Positions 11,801-26,800 of a stretch of DNA of 64,000 nucleotides are shown here, one piece after another (the stretch's first letter is position 1; each line of letters starts with the position of its first letter). Below the pieces are notes generated by a model. The model worked only from the letters and a program-made list of their open reading frames with translations, was not told the origin of the DNA and did not search any database. The stretch is from Drosophila pseudoobscura (Eukaryota; Arthropoda; Insecta; Diptera; Drosophilidae): positions 9,238,001 to 9,302,000 of the forward strand of contig NC_046683.1 in the NCBI RefSeq assembly GCF_009870125.1, read 5' to 3'. Position numbers and translations under genes: made by a program.

Positions 11801-14800
11801 CCGAGAAGAAAAACGGGGGCAACGTGACAACGGGGAAACGGGGAGGGAGGGGGCTGTGGCTGTGGCTCTGGCAACTCTTTCGCAAACAAATTGCGAAGGA
11901 AGTTGTTGCAAAATGGCAACAGGAAAAGTAAACACGCAGCACGAAACACGCAGGACTCACGGACGGACGAAAGGGCGAAACGACGGAGTGAAGGAGGAAC
12001 ACACTCTAATGGAATGGACAGAAGGTGAAAGAAAGAAGCGATGCGCAACTCGAGTTGATCAAAAAGTTTCGCTAGGTGGAGACCCTCAGCCCTCACCCCT
12101 CACCCCCTTAGCGGCACACCTTCTGAGGAGTATCTGCTACTCGAAGATAACTGTTAACCAGTAATTCTAGTATCCTGCGCAAAAGGGTAGCCCTGTTATA
12201 AGCAGAAGGATATAGGCAATACCCTCCCAATCCACAAGCCATAAATAAGTAGATATTTAAATGCAAGTTCCTCTGGAATCAAGGCCGACTATTCAAAGAA
12301 AAGAATTTAATATTATTGTTTCATGAGCCAGAAAGCTTTGGCTTCTCCATTGGCTAAATCAATTAGAAGTTAGACCCATTTGGGGAGCAATAAGCCCGCC
12401 TTCATTCAGGGGTTAAAGTTTTTCCACAGCAGCAGCGATCCCCTAGACCAAGTGCCACTTAAAGACCACATTAACACAATGTCAAAATGTTAAAAGGCGT
12501 GATTTTGCCACCTCCGTGGACCGAGTGATATGGGGCATATGGGGAGAGTGGGGGCAGGCTTTTGCTGCAGTGGTAAACGAGCTAAAAAAAAGCAAAAGCA
12601 AAAAAAAGAAAAATAAACAAGGGAGTTACAGGATGGTGGGAGGGAGGTGGCAGAGCAAACAAACGCAGTGGATGCCACGGTCTCCTCCGTTGCCGCCCGC
12701 CCCCCCCGTCTGCAGCTGCCTCGGTGATTGAGTGAACTGCCAGATGGCAGGAGAGTCACAGGCGAGGCAAGGCAGTGAGGCAGTGAGGCAGCAGCCAGCA
12801 GCACGTGCTGCAGACAGTTTGACAAAAAAGCTGTGGCCCACCAAAAAGCACCTGCCACACACACACACACACAATACACAGAAACAACAAAAATACAAAA
12901 ACGTTGGAGGTGGGAGGATGGTAGGAGCAGGTAATGCCCGGTATCAGTGACAGGATTTAAACGGATTACAACAAGGACAATCGAGTTAGCACGGCACATA
13001 GAGCATAGAGCCATAGAAGCATAGAGCCATAGCTGCCCCCGGGTTTGCCTTCTGCCTTGTGCCTTTTTTGCCTTTTCCTCTCTTGGTCCTTCTGTCTTCC
13101 TTCGCTGTGGGGCATCTTCGCAGACGGAGTGGACTCATTGTGCACTGGCAGAAAACAGCACCGGGAACTGTGGGGTTGCTCAAAAGAATTCTTTGAAGCT
13201 TCATTTAGATAGGGGTCTGGTTCCATAAGAATTTCTTCGAAGGAACTTAAAGGGATGCGAAATTCTTCAAGTGGCTGAAATTAATTATTTTCTGGCATCT
13301 GTCGGTATGCATTTTTAGCCCTGGTAGGTCTTTAGTACGCCCGACTAACCTTTCAAACGATTCAAGGATCAACCGAACACCAGTTCGTGTCCCTACAAAT
13401 TTTTGCCAGTGTACGAGCTAAACGCAAGATAAACGCCCAGGCTCCCGGACCCGACTCGAGTGGAGGAGAGCAGGGGAGAGCTGACTGATGATGCAACCTC
13501 AACGTGCTGCTGCGAGCAGCTGAAAAGAGTTGACCAACCGCAAGCTCCTCTAATTAATGGCGCACTGCATCGAGATGGACACGAACGGTGGTCAGGGAGA
13601 TGGAGACAGAGAGATGGTAAAGACTGGGAGAATGAGCGTTGTGTACTTACAGTGTATGCTAAGCGAGATGCGCTTTGAAACCGATGGGGGCACCCCGTTG
13701 GAGGCGATGCACAGATACGAGCCCATCTCGTTCCGTGATATCTTTGACAGCTTCAGCACTTCGCCGCGGAACGAGGGCGCTGAAAGCAGGCAATTGTTGG
13801 TTTAGTTGGCACAGGACACACAGGGATACACAGGTATGCGAGTGTGTGCTGAAAAAACTACCGTCACTTACCCAGTGTCTTGGTGCCCACATTGTCCTTG
13901 AGGACAATCTCGTTGCCGTCCTCCCGCCGCCAGGTGACAATCGGTTCCGGATAGCCACGGGCTCTGCAAACAGCAAAATGAACAGCACAAATTAGTATGG
14001 ATAGGGGGAAACCCAAAAACAATTGTCTTCTCGAGGCCCATAAACCATTTCGGCCACGCCCACTCAATGGTAATGGCTGCAAATGGGAAATGGGAAATGG
14101 GAAATGGTAAATGGTAAATGCTAAATGGGAAATGGAAAATATTCAAGTTCAGTGGCTTATTAAATTTAATATGACGACGCCACGGCAGACAGTGGGAGCC
14201 ACGGCCAGAGACCATTGTGTTATCGTTAGAGTGAGAGAGACCAAACAAGAGAGTAAGGCTAGCTTTGAGAATCGCACCTTTGGATACCCTCTCTTCTCTG
14301 ATCCATTATTCCCCTGGCAGATGTACGATAGGCAGCCGTTGATGGATGATGTTTTGAATAAGAATTCTCAAGTCAAGTCTCAAGTCTCAAATCGAACAGT
14401 TTGGAGTCTGTGCAAGGGATCAGTCGAATTGTTTTAAAACTGATTACATTGATCCGTCTTCTAATGATGATCAAGAACACAAATACAAATGATTTCTATT
14501 CTGCGTTGTAAACACATGCTAAAAATCATTATACCCTCTGCAAGGGGCATCAAAACTTTTATTCCTTTTCGCGCTCAAAGACCAACGACAGTGGAAAGCA
14601 AGCAGTGCAGCAGGAAAGCAGAGCAGCCACCGCTTGAAGCCAGCAGGCGCCGACTGCGACTACGTCTTTCCTGTCCTGCTCAAGTATGTGGTGCAACGGA
14701 TAGATAGATGGTGAAAGAGAGAGAGAGAGAAGAGAGCAGCAAGAGTGCGAGTGGTTTTGTCGAGTTTTTGCGGGGAGCGAGAGAGAAATGCGTGTTAAGA

Positions 14801-17800
14801 CAGAAGTTGTTCAACAGCGAACCAGACACGGGTGTGGTAAATTTTTATGATGCCGCAAACAGATGCAAAATAGCTAAAAAGAAAACACACACAGACATAC
14901 AGACATACAAACACAGTGTTTGGGGAAGCCTTCCTCCCACATGGCCAACACAATGGCGGCGACTGGCTGGCTACCAGTTAGCAGTCACTAGCAGTTGCTT
15001 AGACATGTTTAGTCATGCCGGGACAGGACCAAGACCAGGACCAGGACCCACGCAGGCTGATTGAATGTGTGTGTGTGCGTGGGATGTTGGATGGGGAAGA
15101 AGGGGGGGAAACAGCAACAGCTTTGCTTGAAATCTCTCTGAGTAAAAACTAAGTGCAATTTACATAGTCGAAAGAAAGAACTTGCAGAGGAAGAGGGCGC
15201 TTGAACTTTACTGTGCTGGGCTGTGCTTCTGAACGAAGAGGCAAAAACCATTTTAAGTTGATTTACAGCTATTCAAAGCAGTGAGAGTACGATATGAATT
15301 CACCTACTCCCCTCCCTGACCACCAATGCATTACAGGCGAATTTATTTATTTCATTATTAATTTGTTTTTTGACAAGCTCCAAGGTCGGGGGGTGTCTTG
15401 CTGGAAAAGTGCTATCAGTGGGGGGAGATAGAGAGAGAGGGAGAGGTGTTACTAAAGCGCTGTGTTTGAGTAAGTATCGAACCCTAATTACTAAGCCACA
15501 ATGGGAGAGAAAAAGTACAGAAGCCAGTAAAAAGTACCCGAAAAGCTGGGAAACTTCTTCATTCTATAGAAATTATTGCGGACCTTGCATCTTGACATTT
15601 GCCTATAATTTTGTAGTAGGACACATAAGCCCTTGCTGTGCCCTTTACTCCATCGTTTATTCGAAAATAAAATCACGCAAAGTTATCTGTTCTTCGATGT
15701 ATCGGGATACATCCGTACTTCAGCTCTTCAATTCACAGGTACTGGATACAGTAATTGGCTTTGCTCTCTCCCTCTGTGATCAGAAGGCGCTTTCCTCTCG
15801 AAGTCTATGCCGCAGCATCACCACGACCTTTGCCACTTTTCGCTCTTCTCCTACTCGCTGTGGCCGTTACTCTACCGTTTTTAAAGCACCTTAACCCTTG
15901 TTCTGATTGTCTGGCTACGTTTACGCCGTGCTTTTAATGTGCGTAAAGCTGAAGTTGAATTCATTTCAAGGGATTTGCACTAAGTGGTATTAAAAATGAA
16001 CGGGAAACAAAACAGAAAATAAAACCAAATATATAACGTCTGCAGACAAGGTCTCTAATAGCTTTCCACACACACACACACAGAGAGAGAAAGAGAGAGA
16101 GTGGCACAGTCGCAACGCGCTTATCGCCATCGTTTCATCATTTTGCGGTTAAATCGTTATAAAAAAGAGAGCAACACTTCGTGGTTGCGGTCAAGTTCAT
16201 AAATCAGCAGACAGCCAAGCCTTGGCTTTGACTCCTTGGCCCCCACACCGACAGCGACATCACACCCACACCCACACCCGCACGCAGACCAAGCCCCACC
16301 ACCGCCGCATGCCCCTTACATGGCAGTTAGAAAATAACCAACACAAATTAGAGACTGTTAGCCAGCTTCCTAATACCCTTGAAAATGGTGAAAACTCCAG
16401 ACCCAGACGAGGGGTTAACGTAAGTCCTTATCTCTTTGATGCTCACTAAAGCAGCTAATCTACCCGCTATCCGTGTTAACCCTAGGGTAGTGGTAGAAGC
16501 CATTGGTAGGGAGTGGAGTGTATTAGTGCGGAATCAAGAGAAATGAAGTGTCACTTAATTTGCTGACATTATTACACGGCGCTGATTGAGACGGGAGAAT
16601 GGATGCGACTCTGGGAGTGCAGAAGGAGAAGGCGACTTAGATGGAAAGTTGAGGCTAAAAAAACTCAACATGCGAGTATCGAAGTGCAACCCTCTGAGGC
16701 AGCATCTTGATGAATTGCATGTGTGCGGGGGTGGTGGGTCGGATGGGTCGATGGCTTGATGGCTGGCTAAAACCATACGGTACATACTACTCACCGACAT
16801 GTCAGGCGCACCGAACTGCCCTCCGGCACAATCACATCCGATGAAGTGTCCTCGCTGATAAAGTCCGGCGGTATGACCACATCCAGGAAGCCTATCTGCA
16901 AATGAACCAAATGAAACAGAAACACAAACATTAACAGAATCCGGAAGTGACTGGGAACGGGAGGAGGATGGAGGAATGGAGGGATGGATGGAATACTTTA
17001 TTTCTCTTACTTAAATTATCACAAATTGCTAGGGGACAAACGCACTGCACTACCACTCACGGCAGAGAGAGGGGCGGCGAGAATTTGCTGATTATGCAAG
17101 TTGGTCATAAAGCAGAAGTAATGGTAAAGTGTTTTATACGGCGACTGGGAAAATGGTCCCTGGCAAAATAAAGTGGGGCCGAATAAAGGCCGGTGGCAAA
17201 GGTACGGGTATGTAAAGGTAAAGGGAATGGAATGGCGTTAAATAGTTTAAGACAGCAGAGAATGAGAACGTTTATGCCACAGGGCTAGTGGCACACACAC
17301 ACACACACACAGTTCATGTACATGTGTGTACACACAGTGCACTTTGACCCGTCGAATCTCCGTCGTGTTTCCACTGTACTTGCGCTGTGTTGTTCTTGCT
17401 GTTCTTATGAAAAGCGTAAAAGTGCAAATAAAAATTAAGGAAGCATGAAATACATTTTATTGGCACCATAAACTTCACTTGGCTGGACACATGAGTGTAC
17501 GTGTGAGCGGGCACACACATAGCGATGTACGGGTGGCGGTGGGGGTGGGGGTGTGGGTAAGGGTGTACGTGGACGTGTACCCCGAACACCGTTGGAGCGT
17601 ACACAGAAAACAGTAGACGAAGCTTCCCATTCATACACATACATATATGTTACGTACCTATGTGTGTGTGTGTGCATTTATTGCTCTCTGATATGTGTGT
17701 TTGTGGGCTGTGTGGGGATGGGGGTCGCCATTCGCATAGTTTTCGCTTTCGGTTTGCTGCGCTTTCTTCGCTTCCTTCTTGCGCCTGTCTTCTTCCACGC

Positions 17801-20800
17801 AAAAGAAGGAGGAGCAGGAGGAAAAGGCGAAAGCAGGACAACAGTTGAATGCATTCGCATTTTACTTTACCGTTTAATGCCGCATGAAAGGAATTGCGAA
17901 ACAAAACCAAACAAGAGAAATGCTACAAAAACAAAAGATTCCTGACATAAGCAGGGATCCCGATCTCCCCCGTTATGGCCATAAAAATAGCGCAAGCGAA
18001 TCACAAATACAATAGTACCCTGTCCTTCTCGAATACCAGTTCGTGCTCGTGATCGAATCCCTCATCGTTTGCCATTTCTTTTGGTCTAAATTTGTAAAAA
18101 ATGTCGCAGAAAAATCACAATCAATTGCCCAAAAACCGGGGAGCGGTTTTGGGTGATCTCTGGGCAGATTCCCCACGCTTCCTCGGCAAACTCCACCACT
18201 GGAAGCATTCCGGCACTAACCAGGGCCGCATCGTCCGATGATGGTCCGGAAACCGCAGCAGATTCGCAGAGCTCCTAGTCGGGCCGTTGCATCTAGCTGT
18301 CTCCTGTAGGACTTAGTCCTCGTCGCCTCTGCCCAGATTGGTGCTACATCATTCAAGTTTCTTACGTGTTTTGTGACTGTCAAAGAAACATGCGAAATAT
18401 AGGAGCACAAACAACAGGCGAATGAAGCCAACAAGATAACGAACATGTGCGTGTGAGCATGTAGCATCCAACAACGACATTTGTAACGGAGACAAGCGCC
18501 CTGATACAGAGAATGGTGCATTAGCAATTATATCCGCATCGTTACTTTCTCTCTCCTTCGAGTAAGAGCCAAATATTTAATATTACACTCATCCGAAAGT
18601 GGTGATTGGTTAAAGAATGGTGCCATGCGCATCAGGAAAAGTGCAACAACCAGAAATTGAAGTCCGAAGTCCAAACTGCAGACCGCGATAAAAAACGAGC
18701 AAAAAAAAAACAATCAAATGATTGAATAAAACTCAAATTACATAAATAGGTGAGTTTTTCATTATTAAAATGTTTCAAATATGAACACCACTCGATGAAA
18801 TAAAACTTCCCTTAAAACCAAAATAACAGAAATGGAAGGAAGTTCGAGGTTATCATTAGGCGGATTCCATAGGCAGTGGCTCTCCGAGCTTCTCGATGAG
18901 TGCACGGAGCGACTTGCACCCAGCGATGTCGATTGTCTTCATCGCTTCTTTTAGGACAGCTGCTTCGGCTTCCTCATTGAGCGAGTACTTCATGGCCTTG
19001 AGCTCGGCTTCTAGGCAGAGCTTAAGTTCCTCAAGTCCAAATGAACAGAAGTTGATCGAAACGGTGGTGTCTGAGATTTGCTTGAGGTACTCTTGGTGCT
19101 CCTCGAGGTACTGCGTCTCTAGGTTAAATATATAAACAACCAACACAATCTGATCAGCCATCAGCTCGTCAACAGCACCCTCCCGATGAGAAATCATCTC
19201 ATTATAGATAGGGACTATGTCCCTATTATCGATTTTTAGGTCGTCAATGAGATGGAAGTTCATGCCACAGTTCGATATTTCGTTCATGAACTGGCGGAGT
19301 TTGCGAAACTTATTAACATCATCTTTTCCAGAAGTCTCGTTGTTCCAGGAATAGGAACGTGTATTCTCCGACCATGGGAAGCTCCGCATCAGAGCCGCGG
19401 CTGTCATGGTCTTGCCAACGCCGGGTGGGCCAAGCAATGCGACGGAGCGGAACTTGCGATCGCGGCCTAGTTCTTGTTCCAACTGCATGAGTGCCTTATC
19501 TTGCCCGACGACCTGCTGGCCAATCTGCTTCATGGTCTTCTTCAAGTAGAGAGGTTGATTGCAGAAATAGCAGCGAGCGGCCTTTTCTTCTGCCGTGGCC
19601 ACTGCAGCTGCAGCGGCCGTATCGGAGTCGCGCCAAGACATGTCGCCATCGACGCGTCCTGCCAGCAAACGAGGGCTCTTGCTTGTGTCCTCCACGGAAG
19701 TTCCGTTTGCAACGGCATACTTCCAGGCGACGACGAGGTACAGCAGCCAGCCCACTACCAGGGAGGACGTCACAACAATCACGAACATCCACGACATAAA
19801 GGATTTCCCTTCGTGGCATTCACTGCCAAGCTCGCGGTCGCGGTCGCGCTGGCGCTCGCGCTCGTATCTGCCTTCGCCGCGCGAATGTCGACGATGGTGG
19901 CGGTCACGCGTCAGGCTCACGCCGCGTGAGGGGTGACGTAGCGGCATTTTTGTATCAAATCCGAAATAGAATTTAATTTTTGAACACCGAGTGGTGGGTT
20001 TTAGGAAAAATTGTATTTTATTTCGGAAAAATTATTTTAAAGGCTAGATGTTTACTGTTGACCGGGTTGTTGTTGAATGATTTTCGAAGGGGCTGTGCGA
20101 CGCCTGATCGAATTTCAAAACCATCCACAGCCTCCTGTGACCGCCCATGTTATTTCAAGTGCGACCCAAAACCTATGCCTCAAATGTCAATAATAAATGT
20201 ACACACATATGTATATGGTATGGAATGATGATCTTTGACCTGACCCACCTGACTCTTCATGGGATCCGTGTTCAGTTGACACATGTAGCCGCCGCGATCC
20301 TCCTCCGCCACCGCCTTGATGTGCAGATTCCAGGTGTTCTGGTCCAGATGGCTGACCGTGACACGGGGATTGTGTGTGATGACGTTCTCGTGTATGGCCT
20401 GGATGGCCTTGGTGTCGGCTTTCAGCCAGCCCACCTGTGGAAGGGATGAGCGAGTAGGGGTCGTGTTTGTTATGTTTTCGAGTGCAAGGCGGCACGGCAA
20501 GGACGTTGACTTCTTACCCGATAGCCGCCCAGGTGGCGGACGTGACACGTGAAGGTGGCGTCGCGACCCACGGCAACGGACACATTGGAAATGCTCTCCA
20601 CAAACTCGGGCGCAAAGGCACCAATTGCTGTAAAGAAATGGGGGGCACAGAGTGAGAGAGACAGTGAGATTAGAGTGCATGAGTGTGCTCTGTGTGTGTG
20701 TGTGTGTGGGTGTGTGTCTGTGGCAGTTAATGATATCGCGCTGGCAATGCACGCTACTGGTGCATGGGCCTCCGCCTCCCCCTTGTTGCGCCTGCCAAAA

Positions 20801-23800
20801 AGACCGTGATTTATCGCTTTTAAATGTGCCCAAAAGCTCGCTCTGGTCCTCTTTGGCCCTCTTTCGCCCTCATTCTCCCTGTGTCCCTGTCTCTTGCTAT
20901 TGCCAACAACTTAACTGTGCCAGACAACAGCCAGCGTCGCAGTTAGCGTTGCAGCCAGCGTCGACAGCAGACAGTTTAAAGAGCTGCGGCGGCTAATTGA
21001 AGATCGACATCCGGCACCCCGGAGGGACGCGAAGCGGCACCGCATACCACGGCACAGGCAATCCAACACCAAGTCCGGGTCTGGGTCCTGGGTCCTGGGT
21101 GCTGGGTGCTGGGTCTGGGTGCTGGGTCCTGGGCATACGCAAATATAAATAATTTATTGAATCATTGAAAATCAAACATTTCACTTGCAAGTGCTGCAAA
21201 AAAGTTTCCCCAGGCCGTAACACAAAAAAAAACAACAACAACAAATGCGCCAACAAATAAAAAGTTAAAACGAAAGTAAGGCCGAAACTTTGGATACCCT
21301 TGCAGATCAAACGTTTGTCATTCGGTTTTCATCTACTAGTCTAAAACACGAATACCCGTAAAAACATTTCGAGTACGAAGCTCACAAAGAAAAATATCTA
21401 ACAAATGATTGTTCTTCCAAAAGCTATTTAGTATATGGTCAAATTTGATAGAGCCATGAAATTGTAGATAAAAGTGGAGTTTGTGAAGTATGGTTAGTCT
21501 TCCGAGAGGACTATTGTTAGTACAGACAGATCGGGAATATATATTTGGATGTACTTTCTTTAGGGTTCTTCCTGGCATTGCCTTTGTATATCTGATCGAA
21601 ATCATAGTACCCTTTTTCGAGGGTATAGAAAAAATAATGGCACAGAACGAGGGCTAAGCGGGGCGAGTGGTGGCGTGGTGGAGGCAGGCCAGACAGCAGG
21701 AGCCACGCACGACTGCTGTCCTGGCCGCAGACTCTCCACTGCACCCCATCCACCGCACCCACTCAGCCCCACTCTCTCCTGCCACGCTGCCTGCCGTCGT
21801 CTACATCATCGTAATGCATGCAAAAAACTTTTGGCAAACTTGAAATTTAAATATTTATAGACAGTACCGTTGCCTCACTGATGCGGCAGATAGACAAGAG
21901 TGCGAGCGAGAAGGAAAGCTGGGCAGCTAAGGGATGTGGGAGGGGTACGGAGTGTATTGTGTGTAGAAATATGTTTGGGCGAAAATATGTGGAAGAATGA
22001 AGAATGCTGAATTGACTCAATTGGCCAAGGGCATGATTTATCGCACTTTCGAGTGGCGAGTGGAGAGTGGAGTGCGCAGTGGTGGTGGGAGGGGGTTGGA
22101 GAAGTGGAGGTTTGGGGAAACCGGGAAACCAGTTGAAATCACACTCAAAATTACATTTGATAATCTGGATAATCCACTTGGCATACCAGCAGTTCAAGTC
22201 CGAAGATAAAGATACAAAAAATAAAAGTATTTAAGCAAATTTATTTGTGGGTCGAGTGGCAGGATGCACGGACGGACACATGTGGGTTTGCATATGCAGA
22301 TTAATTTGTAGCTGCCAAGAGAAGTTTTGCAGCAGTACCATCAGCAGATGAGTGTGAAGGGCCAGAGCAGTGATAATGTTATATAAGAATAATAGAGACT
22401 TCTGCAGAGGAGAACTGGAGAGAAGATTGAGCAGAAGAGTGCTGAGAAGTGGAGCAGAAGCTTTAGCCTGGTAGTACAGAGGCTTTGCTCTTCAAAGGAA
22501 GGAAAAATGTGACAGAAGAGTAACAGAGAAGAAACAGGGACAGAAGAAGAGCGTTGAAAGGGCTGAAGAAACTTCAAGTGGCATCCCAAGCTGTGGTGGA
22601 TCACTGGTGAAGCAGAGGAAGCAGTGCCTAAGCAGCAGACAATGAGGTTCAGATTGTACGATTAGAAGAAACAAGCAGTGCGGGAAGGGAACTGAAAGAG
22701 CAGTTGCCCAAGCAGTTGCACAGATACGAGTATGTATGAAATCTACAACAACAGCAGTGCAAAGTTCAAGCAGCTGTACATTTGTGGCCAGCAGCAGGAA
22801 GAGGCAGAGAGGGAAGCCAAAGTGTTTGGTGCGACCTCTGCCACAAGGAGCATCTGCAACTGCAGTGAGCCGTGGGTGGGTGGGGGTCTAAAATGTAGTT
22901 GCTGCTTGGCTGACTGCGGCTTGTTTGTCAATCTGTTGAAACTGCATGCCAAAGATGTTTTCCAGCATTGTGCCAATCCCAATGAAGTTGTCTCCTGGCC
23001 AGAGACCTTCTTCCCGCTCTTGCCCGCTCAGTACTTGTTTGTGAACTCTGGCCTGTCCTGTCCTATCCTGTTCTGCCCTGCCCTGCTCTTCTGTGCCATG
23101 CTCTGGTTCTTCTTCGGCAGGCATTTTGAAGCTAAGCCAAAGTCAATTAACCCCCCGGCTTGGGTCCACTCCAATCCACCATGGTCCCATTCCTGTCCTG
23201 CCCCGTCCGCCCTTCCTACAATCCCATATCATAAATTTCCGCTTCTGCTGCTTCTTCCCGAGCCTCCTCCACTGCTTCTGGTACTGCTTTCGCCTCATCT
23301 TCCACTGGTTCTGGTACTGCTTTGGCCTCATCTCATCCTCCACTGCTTGGTCTTTTCGTGTTTCCTCATCTTCATTTCAATTTTCGTTTCTTTTGCACAC
23401 TGCTACCGTTACACACACACACACACACACACACACACGGGGGAACCACCATTTTGAGAGTCTTGTCAATTTTGGCTCGTATCCCGAGGCGGCGCTGCGC
23501 TCTCTGTTGCCCCACTCCCTCTTCTCGGGAAAAAGTTTAAATCACACAACGACAATGAGGATTTACCAAAGCAAATTTATGGCTAAGGACATTGGCAAAA
23601 GTTAAGCATACGAATGTATTAGTGGGTGTGCGGCGATGTGCGGTGCGAGGTTGATTGGGTGGCTATAAGGAGAGCCGCCCGGAATATATATGGGCGGCGG
23701 CCCAAGGTGCCCAACAAACACACACACGATACTAAGATGCGAATCTGCATGGAAATGGCACACAGGACACACAGGACACGGCACATAAGACACTGGCGGT

Positions 23801-26800
23801 ACATTTACCTTGGCCGTTGCCGTTGCCGTTTTTTATGGCCTCACACTTGGACAGCCACACAAATCCACTGCCAAAGCGCCCAATGATAGGTGATAATGGC
23901 AAATATCGAGAGGCACCAAGAGGACAGATGAAAAGCCAGCCCAGGACAACACAAACTTAAATAAACACAAAACTGAAAATGAAACCCAACCAAGTACCCC
24001 AGCTCTGGCAGGTCTCCACCGATTTCCCCCCGGCTTAAAGTCAGCTTCTGTTCGCTCGTATTTTTTTTTTTTGGTAAAACAAATAAATGACTTGAGATGG
24101 GTGAGAAAGTGGCAGGACAGAGGGTATGCCACAGACGATGCCTGCAAATGGCTGTTGGACTTTTGTTCTTCTGGCTGGGTCTGGCATTGAAATTAGCATT
24201 TTTACAAATCGTCGTCTACAGCCGTTGAACTACTGCCAATTGAATTCACAATCCACCGCCGAGCCACCCACCACCCACCACTGCCCTGTTGTCTTGCCCC
24301 ACAAAAAAACGAAAAGAAAATATTCAATTTACATTTCTTCAACTTTCTCCCTTTGCTTCTCTTTTTTTTTTGGTTTTTACAAATGTCGCGCAATTAATTG
24401 TGTCTTGATTTTTGCTGCTCTCATTCTGAAAAGGGTATCCCCCTGGAAGTCCTTAATTGCCAAAGTTTCTGTGCTCTGGAAGGGTTTTCGGCATTGAGGC
24501 TGATCAATATTTGTTGCGGCCAGGTGGAGTAGGCTTCTGTTGCGAATCTATGGAATGGTTCGATTGCTTATGAACTATTTCTTAGTCCAAGCAGCTAACT
24601 TCGGCTAATATCTATACTAAACATTGGGTCTCTTTAAGGCCTTTTGTTAAAGTTTCAAGCCATTTTGCTGGCCATGAAGTCAGGAGTCTGTGTCGCTCAT
24701 TGCGCAAATATATATTTCACTTCACTTTATCGCTTTGATACTTGATAGTTAAGTGTTATTTCTCATTCCCCGGACTAATGATGTTTTAGGGCGTGCATAA
24801 TAACATAAGAGCGTTTACACTTGCATTAACATGAAAATATGTAAGAATTAATTGTATTTATGTTTCGATTAAAGCTCGCAGCCTTGCAATATGAAATTAT
24901 GGTAAAGCGTTTCCTGGCAAAAGGCAAAAGGCGTATGCCAGCCTTTTGCACAAGTCCTTTTGGGGCACAAGTACTCCAGAATTCTCAAAAGTTTATGCAA
25001 GTTTATATTTAATTATAATCAAATAATCCGTGCAGTTTATCCAGTTTGTGAATTGTTTGGCTTTGCTTTCCTGTGAGTTGGAGACTTTTGGAAAGAATTT
25101 CTTCCCTTTTTTTTTCCTCTAAAGAGAAATAGATTTGAAATATTTTTGCATACAGCTACCACACATTTATCTTTTGGTTAAATACATATCTTCTGGTTGT
25201 GTAAAAAAATCAATTTTAATCCCAATCTCCTTCAGTCCATCAGGAGCCATTAGCCCATATGCCAGGTCAAATATCGCAAATTATCTGGTGTTTTTCTTTT
25301 TGCCATTCCCTGGCGCACCTTAATTCCTTTTATTCGGTCTCAATACTTCGAATTTCATTCCTTGGGCGTCATATTTAATTAATTACAAATTACGCGAATT
25401 TTTTGGCGGACAAACTTTTTGGGGGAATCCAAAAGGGGCAGCTGCAGCAGCACCAGCACCCGGGCGGTGGAAGGCAGATAGTTAAAGTTTGGGGCTCAGG
25501 ACCCAGGACCCAGGACTAACTCCGTATGCGGCTGTTGCCGGCGTTGACCGCGTCCACTAAAAGCTGAAGAACCGCCGCCAACGACGTAAAAAATGGGGGA
25601 AAAAAAGATATGCCACACAAAGAGGATATGTACAAAAAGGTGCAATAAAAAAAGAGATTAAAAAAGATACGAAAAATGCAGTAAAAGAAAATACAAAAAA
25701 GTCAAAAAGTCAACGTCGCGTATTCCGACTGCGGGATACCGCCGACCCAGATTTATTTATATTAAGTCTTAAGTAGAAGCCCATCTAATGGGTACGTGGA
25801 GTGGAGTTTCAGTTTCCTGAGACTTGTGGAAAACAGACCCATCCCAGACTTAAATTCGGAGGATATACACAAGTCGATCGTAGGAGATCTGCTACACCCT
25901 TTCTATGTAGAGGCGTTCCACTCGATAGATGGACTTGTGGCTTCTGTACAACAATATACCCTTGCGCACCACTAGTACCCTGTATCGGAATAAATGAAAA
26001 ATTCTGACTACTGCTGAAGTTGTTGTTGGCGCTCACTAGTTGCAGGTCCTGGCGGTTGTTGGTATCAATTAAGTCACTCGGGGGACGGCCGGGAGAGCAG
26101 CAACAGCAGCAGCCAAATGGCCATTAAAAGTAGCAAAGCGTCTCTCCCTCTCCCCGCTCTGTGGCTCTCTCTATCGCACTGTGTTATGCAAGCCATATTG
26201 CGGTTTAGCTAACATACTCGTGACACGGCGGCGGGGAGCGGGGCGGGGAGGGGAGGGGAGACAGAGATGCTGGCAGGGTATTGGCATTGGCATTGGCATG
26301 TCCCCCCCTTTCGCGCTTGCATTTGCCAAATGCCAAATGCTCGGCAATTAATTTGCATATCATTGATATGCACACACTGGCACACACGGTTAAGCACTCG
26401 CATGCACACACTGTCATACACACACACACACACACACACACTGGAGTTTGCAGTCGTGACTGGGTTCGTTTATATTTGTTTAGGATTATTATCGGTTATT
26501 AATGTTGCTGTAATTGAAAATTATTTTCACTTTTATGTTTATCATTATCATCTACCATTATATCGGCAGGATCCCTATCCACCATTGCCCCCCCTCCCCG
26601 CCATTCATTATTATTATTATTATTATCGCTGGGGAATTATTGTTTGCCGTGATTTAAGTGCTTTAAATATGTACATCTGTGGGTATTTAATATTTATGCG
26701 CTGGAATGCCCCGGACTGGACCCCGAGCGGGGCTCCCCCCCGTTCATGCATAATTATCAACTTAATGGCAAATAGTTTTTGCTTTGCTCGCAGCTTTAGG

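Noticed and set aside
22732..23457. 241-codon plus-strand frame in DIP intron 1
   Set aside because: Leu/Pro/Cys-rich low complexity, translates directly through an (AC)n microsatellite (poly-Thr-His), no domain and no supporting splice structure.
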